Of a stretch of 64,000 nucleotides of DNA, positions 59,301 through 64,000 are shown in pieces. Both the position numbers and the translations under genes were made by a program. The first letter of the stretch is position 1, and each line of letters starts with the position of its first letter. The notes under the pieces are model-generated. The model saw only the letters and a list, made by a program, of their open reading frames with translations. It had not been told where the DNA came from and ran no database searches. This DNA is from Candidatus Pantoea floridensis (GTDB lineage: Bacteria; Pseudomonadota; Gammaproteobacteria; Enterobacterales; Enterobacteriaceae), in contig NZ_OCMY01000001.1 of assembly GCF_900215435.1 (NCBI RefSeq), positions 2,418,001 to 2,482,000 of the forward strand. The letters run 5' to 3'.

Positions 59301-60395
59301 TTACACGCTGCTTTTAAGCTGGCTGGTGAGCTGATGGCGCTGCTGCGCCAGCACGATCAGACGCGATATTAAATCGCTGTAGCTCAAGCCTGCTGCCTGC
59401 CAGAGCTTCGGATACATGCTGATATTGGTGAAACCCGGTAACGTATTCACCTCATTGACAATAATCTCCCCGGCATCCGTCAGGAACACATCGACGCGCG
59501 CCATACCGAAACACTCCAGCGCCTGGAAAGCAGTTATCGCCACTGCGCGAATGGCATCACTTTCTTGATCGCTGATTGCCGCCGGCACCTCCACGTGGGC
59601 ACCGCTTTCACTGATGTACTTGGTGTCATACGAGTAGAATGCATCGTGTACCACCACTTCGCCGCACGGACTGGCTTCCGGCGTATCATTACCCAGCACC
59701 GCACACTCAATCTCACGACCTTTAATGCCTTGCTCAATCAACACCTTGCGATCGAAAGTAAAGGCGAGATCCAGCGCTGCATCAAACTGTTCCAGGCTAT
59801 CAACTTTACTCACGCCCACCGACGAGCCCTGGTTAGCGGGTTTGATAAACAGCGGCAGGCCAAAGCGCGCGATCACCGCTTGAGCATCGACCTTGGCGCG
59901 CTGTGCCTGCGTAACGCTCAGCCACGGCGCGACATTGAGTCCGGCATCGCGCAACAGACGTTTGGTAAAATCTTTATCCATGCTCACGGCGGAACCCAGT
60001 ACATCTGAACCGACAAACGGCAGATTAGCCATGCGCAGTAGACCTTGCAGCGAGCCATCTTCACCCAGCGTGCCGTGTACGATGGGGAAAATCACATCCA
60101 GCTGTGACAGCGGCTGCGCCTGCTGGCGTGTTATCAGCTGCTGCGAGGCGCTGCCGGGTACCAGCGCGATATTTTCGCCAGACCGATTGAGGGCAATCAA
60201 CGCCGGATTTTCAGCGTTGAGTAAAAAACCCGACGCATCATTCAGATGCCATTCGCCCTGTTTATCAATCCCCAGTAACACCACTTCATATTTATTCTTA
60301 TCAATGGCTTCAAGGATATTTTTGGCTGATTGTAACGACACTTCATGTTCGGCCGATTTGCCACCAAATACGATACCTACGCGCTGTTTTGCCAT
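59301..60395 (-). CDS. ddlA: DdlA, D-alanine--D-alanine ligase A
   Basis: A 364-residue ATP-grasp ligase making D-Ala-D-Ala for peptidoglycan. [15 protein letters not shown] (about 10-24) and the C-terminal [16 protein letters not shown] (about 325-340) are the family signatures. Length equals E. coli DdlA. Confidence 0.96.
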   Translation of the reverse strand: MAKQRVGIVFGGKSAEHEVSLQSAKNILEAIDKNKYEVVLLGIDKQGEWHLNDASGFLLNAENPALIALNRSGENIALVPGSASQQLITRQQAQPLSQLDVIFPIVHGTLGEDGSLQGLLRMANLPFVGSDVLGSAVSMDKDFTKRLLRDAGLNVAPWLSVTQAQRAKVDAQAVIARFGLPLFIKPANQGSSVGVSKVDSLEQFDAALDLAFTFDRKVLIEQGIKGREIECAVLGNDTPEASPCGEVVVHDAFYSYDTKYISESGAHVEVPAAISDQESDAIRAVAITAFQALECFGMARVDVFLTDAGEIIVNEVNTLPGFTNISMYPKLWQAAGLSYSDLISRLIVLAQQRHQLTSQLKSSV

Positions 60396-60585
60396 TGCTA
60401 TTTTCCGATTGCTATCAAGCGAGTCAGTAAGATAACACGCAGATGAGGAGCATCAACAGCCCCCGGTTTTCACCCTGCAAAACGCCATCTTCCCAATGTT
60501 AAACAAATCGTTATATCCCTTTGAGACAAGCCTTAGACTTTCTGAAACCTGACATCTGTCAAAATTTTGCCCCTTCAAACAGATG

Positions 60586-60616
60586 AAACGGTGGGCAATG
60601 TGCCCGCCGTTTTTTT
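60586..60616 (+). terminator. Terminator-like hairpin in the leader of the type I secretion operon
   Basis: 10-bp stem ACGGTGGGCA / TGCCCGCCGT (one G-T pair), ATG loop, seven T residues. It ends 24 bases before the secretion ATPase start. No + strand gene lies between it and the preceding divergent ddlA, so it is either an attenuator or the end of a small RNA. Confidence 0.8.
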
Positions 60617-60639
60617 GTCAGGTTTACAGGAGTCGGGAA

Positions 60640-62901
60640 ATGGTCGACCAGAAGCAGGATGCTGTGGAGCGGGATGCGCGTTCTGTTGCTCGAATAGAAA
60701 CCACCGTAGATGACACGCTGTTAAAAAGCGTGGCGTGGATCTGCAAACATTACAACCGTGAAAAAAGTGAAGATGCGCTGGTGGCGGGTTTGCCCAAAGC
60801 GACATTTCTTAGCCCCTCGCAGGCCATGACTGCGCTGGAAAACGCCGGCATCACGGGCGGCATGGTCGAACGCCGCCTGCAAGAGCTGCCAGAGCCGTTA
60901 ATGCCGATGATTTTGCTGCGCAAAGGCTACGGCGGCTGCATTGTGCTTTCGCGCCGAATACAGACCAATGCGGAGAATCAACGCGAGCTGCGCTTCCAGC
61001 TGGTGATGCCAGATGTCAGCGAAAAAGCCGTGGAGATGACACTCGCGGAGCTCAATGAGATCTATGCCGGCTTTGCCGTGCTGGCCAAACCGGCAGCGGT
61101 ACTGGACGAGCGCGCCAGTGCCATGCTGCCGGAGGTCAAAGGACATTGGCTGTTTACCACGCTGTGGCGCTATCGCCGCTACTATCGCAGTGCCGCGATC
61201 GCCGCGGTATTAATCAATGTGCTGGCGCTCTCCAGTATTTTCTTCACCATGAATGTCTACGATCGCGTAGTCCCCAACCAGGCGTTCGTTACGCTGTGGT
61301 CGCTGGCGATTGGCGTCACGATTGCGATGATCTTCGAAGCGATAACGCGCTTTGTGCGCGCGCACCTGCTGGATATGGCCGGTAAGAAGGCCGATTTGGT
61401 GCTGGGCAGTATGCTGTTTCGTCAGGCTCTGTCGATTCAGATGGAGCATAAGCCGGCATCGTCGGGCACCTTTGCTAACCAGATTCGCGAATATGAATCC
61501 GTACGCGATTTTGTGGCCTCAGCAACACTCGCGGCTATCTCCGATTTACCCTTCATCCTGATGTTTGTTGGCGTGATCTTCTTTATTAGCGGTCCGCTGG
61601 CCATCATTCCGCTGATGATGATCCCGATGATCATCATCGTCAGCGCTGCGATCCAGTGGCCGCTGGCGCGCATCATGAAAGAGAACTTGCGCGATGCCTC
61701 ATTGAAGCAGGGCGTGCTGATCGAATCGATCGAGGGCATGGAGACGCTTAAAGCGGTGGGCGGCGAAGCGCATATGCAGCGTCGCTGGGAAAATTTCAGC
61801 GCGCTGCAATCAGCCAACGCCATGAGATCTAAACGCTATTCGACGCTGGCAACCGGCGTGGTGACGTTCCTGCAACAGTTTCAGACGGTGATGCTGGTGG
61901 TGGCGGGCGTCTATCTGATTAATGCCGGCACGTTTACCATGGGGGCCATGATCGCCACCGTGATGCTAGCCAGCCGTGCAACCGGTCCGCTGGGGCAGGT
62001 GGTGGGTCTGGCGGTGCGCTATCAACAGGCGAAAGCCGCGATGATGTCCTTGAACAAATTAATGGAGATGCCTGTCGATCGCGACAGCAGCAAAACCTAT
62101 CTGACCGATCCCCCTCTGAGCGGTGCGATCTCACTGCGCAATGTGAGCTTCTCTTATCCGGCTCCGCCAATGAAGCCCAATCCAGAGATTTTGCAGGACA
62201 TCTCGCTGAGCATTAACGCGGGTGAACGCGTCGCCATTCTTGGCCGTATTGGCAGCGGTAAATCTACCTTGTTACGTGTGATGGCGCGGCTTTATCAGCC
62301 GATTAAAGGCCAGCTGGCGGCGGATGGCCTGGACGTTAACCAGATCGATCCGGCGGACTGGCGCAAAGCCGTCGGGTTTGTTAGCCAGGATGCGCGTCTG
62401 TTTTACGGCACGCTGCGTGAAAATGTGATGATTGGCCGCCCGGATGCCACCGCCAATGAGCTGCTGCGCGTACTAAAACTTACCGGCCTGGATCAGGTGG
62501 CTGCGCGCCATCCGAGCGGTATCAACCTGATGGTGGGCGAGGGCGGAGAAGGATTATCCGGCGGGCAGCGACAGCTGGTTTCGCTAGCGCGCACCTTGTT
62601 AACGCGTCCCAAAATTGTGCTGATGGATGAGCCAACCAGCGCCATGGATAGCATGACTGAAAATCAGTTTCTTACGCATCTCCGCCACGCCAGCGAAGGA
62701 CATACGTTGATTGTGGTGACACATCGTCCCTCCATTTTGGCGCTGGTCGATCGCATCATCGTGGTGGAAGAGGGAAAAGTGGTCGCGGACGGTCCCAAAG
62801 ATCGGGTGCTGGCCACGCTGGAGGGGAAAAATAAAGCGCAGCCGCGCCAGGCGCTAACGCCTTCCACGCCGGTGGCCGCCGGGCAGGAGGCAGCCGTATG
62901 A
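60640..62901 (+). CDS. Type I secretion ABC transporter, LapB/LssB-type
   Basis: A 753-residue exporter with an N-terminal peptidase C39-like domain (about 25-150) lacking a visible catalytic Cys, six membrane helices (about 180-460) and an ATPase domain. Walker A GRIGSGKST (about 535-543), signature LSGGQRQ (about 638) and Walker B VLMDE (about 662) are intact. LapB-type exporters secrete giant RTX adhesins for biofilm. ATG chosen for CAGGAG upstream. It overlaps the next gene by four bases. Confidence 0.9.
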   Translation: MVDQKQDAVERDARSVARIETTVDDTLLKSVAWICKHYNREKSEDALVAGLPKATFLSPSQAMTALENAGITGGMVERRLQELPEPLMPMILLRKGYGGCIVLSRRIQTNAENQRELRFQLVMPDVSEKAVEMTLAELNEIYAGFAVLAKPAAVLDERASAMLPEVKGHWLFTTLWRYRRYYRSAAIAAVLINVLALSSIFFTMNVYDRVVPNQAFVTLWSLAIGVTIAMIFEAITRFVRAHLLDMAGKKADLVLGSMLFRQALSIQMEHKPASSGTFANQIREYESVRDFVASATLAAISDLPFILMFVGVIFFISGPLAIIPLMMIPMIIIVSAAIQWPLARIMKENLRDASLKQGVLIESIEGMETLKAVGGEAHMQRRWENFSALQSANAMRSKRYSTLATGVVTFLQQFQTVMLVVAGVYLINAGTFTMGAMIATVMLASRATGPLGQVVGLAVRYQQAKAAMMSLNKLMEMPVDRDSSKTYLTDPPLSGAISLRNVSFSYPAPPMKPNPEILQDISLSINAGERVAILGRIGSGKSTLLRVMARLYQPIKGQLAADGLDVNQIDPADWRKAVGFVSQDARLFYGTLRENVMIGRPDATANELLRVLKLTGLDQVAARHPSGINLMVGEGGEGLSGGQRQLVSLARTLLTRPKIVLMDEPTSAMDSMTENQFLTHLRHASEGHTLIVVTHRPSILALVDRIIVVEEGKVVADGPKDRVLATLEGKNKAQPRQALTPSTPVAAGQEAAV

Positions 62902-64000
62902 GCAAGTTGCTGCCATGGCGTAACCGCGTCAAGCCTCTGTCTGCTGCTGACGCTGAGTTTATGAACGATGTGCAGGCTTCACTGCTGTCGCAAACCACAC
63001 CCGGTTCCAGGCTGGTGATGTGGCTGATTATTGCGGTGTTAGGTATAGGGCTTCTCTGGGCCAACTTCGCCCGGGTTGAAGAGATTACCAAAGGCGATGG
63101 CAAAGTCATCTCGCGCAGCCGCGAACAGGTGATTCAAAGCCTTGAAGGCGGCATTCTGGCGGAGATGAACGTACATGAAGGTTCGGTGGTAAATCGCGGT
63201 GATGTATTACTGAAGATCGATCCCACTCGCGCGCAGTCCAGCTACCGCGAAGTCCTGAGTAAAGTGGTGGGTCTGAAGGGCAGCATTGCGCGTTTGCGCG
63301 CCGAGGCTTATTCGCTGCCGCTGGCGTTTGATGAGCAGGTGAAGAGCGATCCTGCCATCGTTGCGCAAGAGACCCAGGCCTACGAATCGCGCAAGCGCGC
63401 GCTTAATGACAGCATTACCTCGCTGCAGCGTAGTTACGCCTTATCTCTGCGCGAGATTCACCTGGCGGAGCCGCTGGCTGCAAAAGGGCTGTTGTCTGAA
63501 GTCGAGCTGCTGCGCATGCAGCGCCAGGCGAATGACATCCAGGCGCAAATCGTTGAGCGTCGCAATCGCTATCAATCTGAAGCGCATGCAGAGCTGACGC
63601 GGCTGGAGCTAGAGCTGAGCCAGGTCAGTGAAAACCTGGTGGGGCGCGCCGATGTGGTAGAGCGAACCACCCTGACTGCGCCCGTGCGCGGCACGGTGAA
63701 AAATGTGCGCGTTAACACCATCGGCGGCGTGATCCAGCCGGGCGAACACATCCTCGAAATCGTTCCATTGGAAGAACAGCTGCTGGTTGAAGGAAAAATC
63801 CGTCCGTCTGACGTGGCATTTCTCCATCCCGGTTTACCGGCCAAGGTGAAGATTACCGCCTACGACTTTGCCATTTACGGCGGGCTTGATGGGCATGTGG
63901 AGTACATCAGCCCTGATACGTTGAAAGACGAGCAAAAAGCCGCCAGTGGCCGCCCGGATGATACCTACTATCGCGTTCTGATCCTGACGGATAAAAGCAC
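62898..64000 (+). CDS. HlyD-family membrane fusion protein, LapC-type (partial)
   Basis: The first 367 residues of a periplasmic adaptor for type I secretion; the gene runs past the window. A membrane helix is at about residues 41-57, then a lipoyl half-motif (SLEGGILAEMNVHEGSVV, about 81-98), a coiled coil (about 115-255) and the second half-motif TAPVRGTVKNV (about 259-269). The start ATGA overlaps the exporter stop. An outer-membrane partner and adhesin gene are expected beyond the right edge. Confidence 0.9.
   Translation, partial: MSKLLPWRNRVKPLSAADAEFMNDVQASLLSQTTPGSRLVMWLIIAVLGIGLLWANFARVEEITKGDGKVISRSREQVIQSLEGGILAEMNVHEGSVVNRGDVLLKIDPTRAQSSYREVLSKVVGLKGSIARLRAEAYSLPLAFDEQVKSDPAIVAQETQAYESRKRALNDSITSLQRSYALSLREIHLAEPLAAKGLLSEVELLRMQRQANDIQAQIVERRNRYQSEAHAELTRLELELSQVSENLVGRADVVERTTLTAPVRGTVKNVRVNTIGGVIQPGEHILEIVPLEEQLLVEGKIRPSDVAFLHPGLPAKVKITAYDFAIYGGLDGHVEYISPDTLKDEQKAASGRPDDTYYRVLILTDKS

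Overview
The window reads as chromosomal DNA of an enterobacterium close to Pantoea/Erwinia. Most predicted proteins are recognisable orthologues of Escherichia coli genes, coding density is high and the base composition is moderately GC-rich. The genus call is inference from gene content and order; I could not run a search.

Layout. (1) 1-9.7 kb is a conserved housekeeping block like the E. coli 96-min region: tamB end, ytfP, ppa, two small envelope genes, a flagellar-class chemoreceptor with a near-perfect sigma-28 promoter, fbp, mpl, yjgA (darP), pmbA and cybC. (2) 9.8-17.5 kb is a nine-gene operon: a stand-alone PRD protein, a glycine-rich SFCGS protein, DUF4312, DUF4311 and DUF4310, an amidohydrolase, a DgaE-type PLP ammonia-lyase, a DgaF-type KDGP aldolase, and a BglG/MtlR-like PTS-controlled activator. 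It looks like an uncharacterised uptake system of non-PTS architecture joined to a pathway for an (N-acylated) amino-sugar acid, and is the best candidate here for an undescribed system. (3) 17.5-24.3 kb holds yhaJ/yhaK, then dolP, diaA, yraN and lpoA divergent from rsmI, followed by the RNase P RNA gene rnpB. (4) 24.5-29 kb holds the spermidine exporter genes mdtJI preceded by a leader ORF and an anti-Shine-Dalgarno sequence, an AraC regulator facing a YahK-like alcohol dehydrogenase, and yqjG. (5) 28.7-32 kb is yqjF, yqjK, yqjE, yqjD, yqjC, mzrA and yqjA. (6) 32.3-39.2 kb is the hexuronate regulon exuR, exuT / uxaC, uxaB, uxaA with ExuR- and CRP-like boxes. (7) 39.2-48.5 kb is sstT, alx with its Mn/pH riboswitch, ygjR, a ClC channel with CBS domains, ygjP, rlmG and fadH. 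(8) From 48.5 kb the region is more accessory: an AT-rich gap and an orphan RcsB-like regulator, idnD-idnO-idnT, a laccase-domain paralogue lacking a metal-site histidine, an e(P4)-type phosphatase, a beta-carbonic anhydrase/SulP pair, a membrane diguanylate cyclase, ddlA, and the start of a LapB/LapC-type type I secretion operon that runs off the window.

Short palindromic repeats of the REP type (GTAG-like head plus a 9-bp stem whose sequence varies with compensatory changes) sit between convergent genes, and one inverted pair lies inside the DUF431x operon. Several convergent gene pairs share a hairpin that overlaps a stop codon. No tRNA, rRNA, CRISPR array, insertion sequence or prophage was seen.
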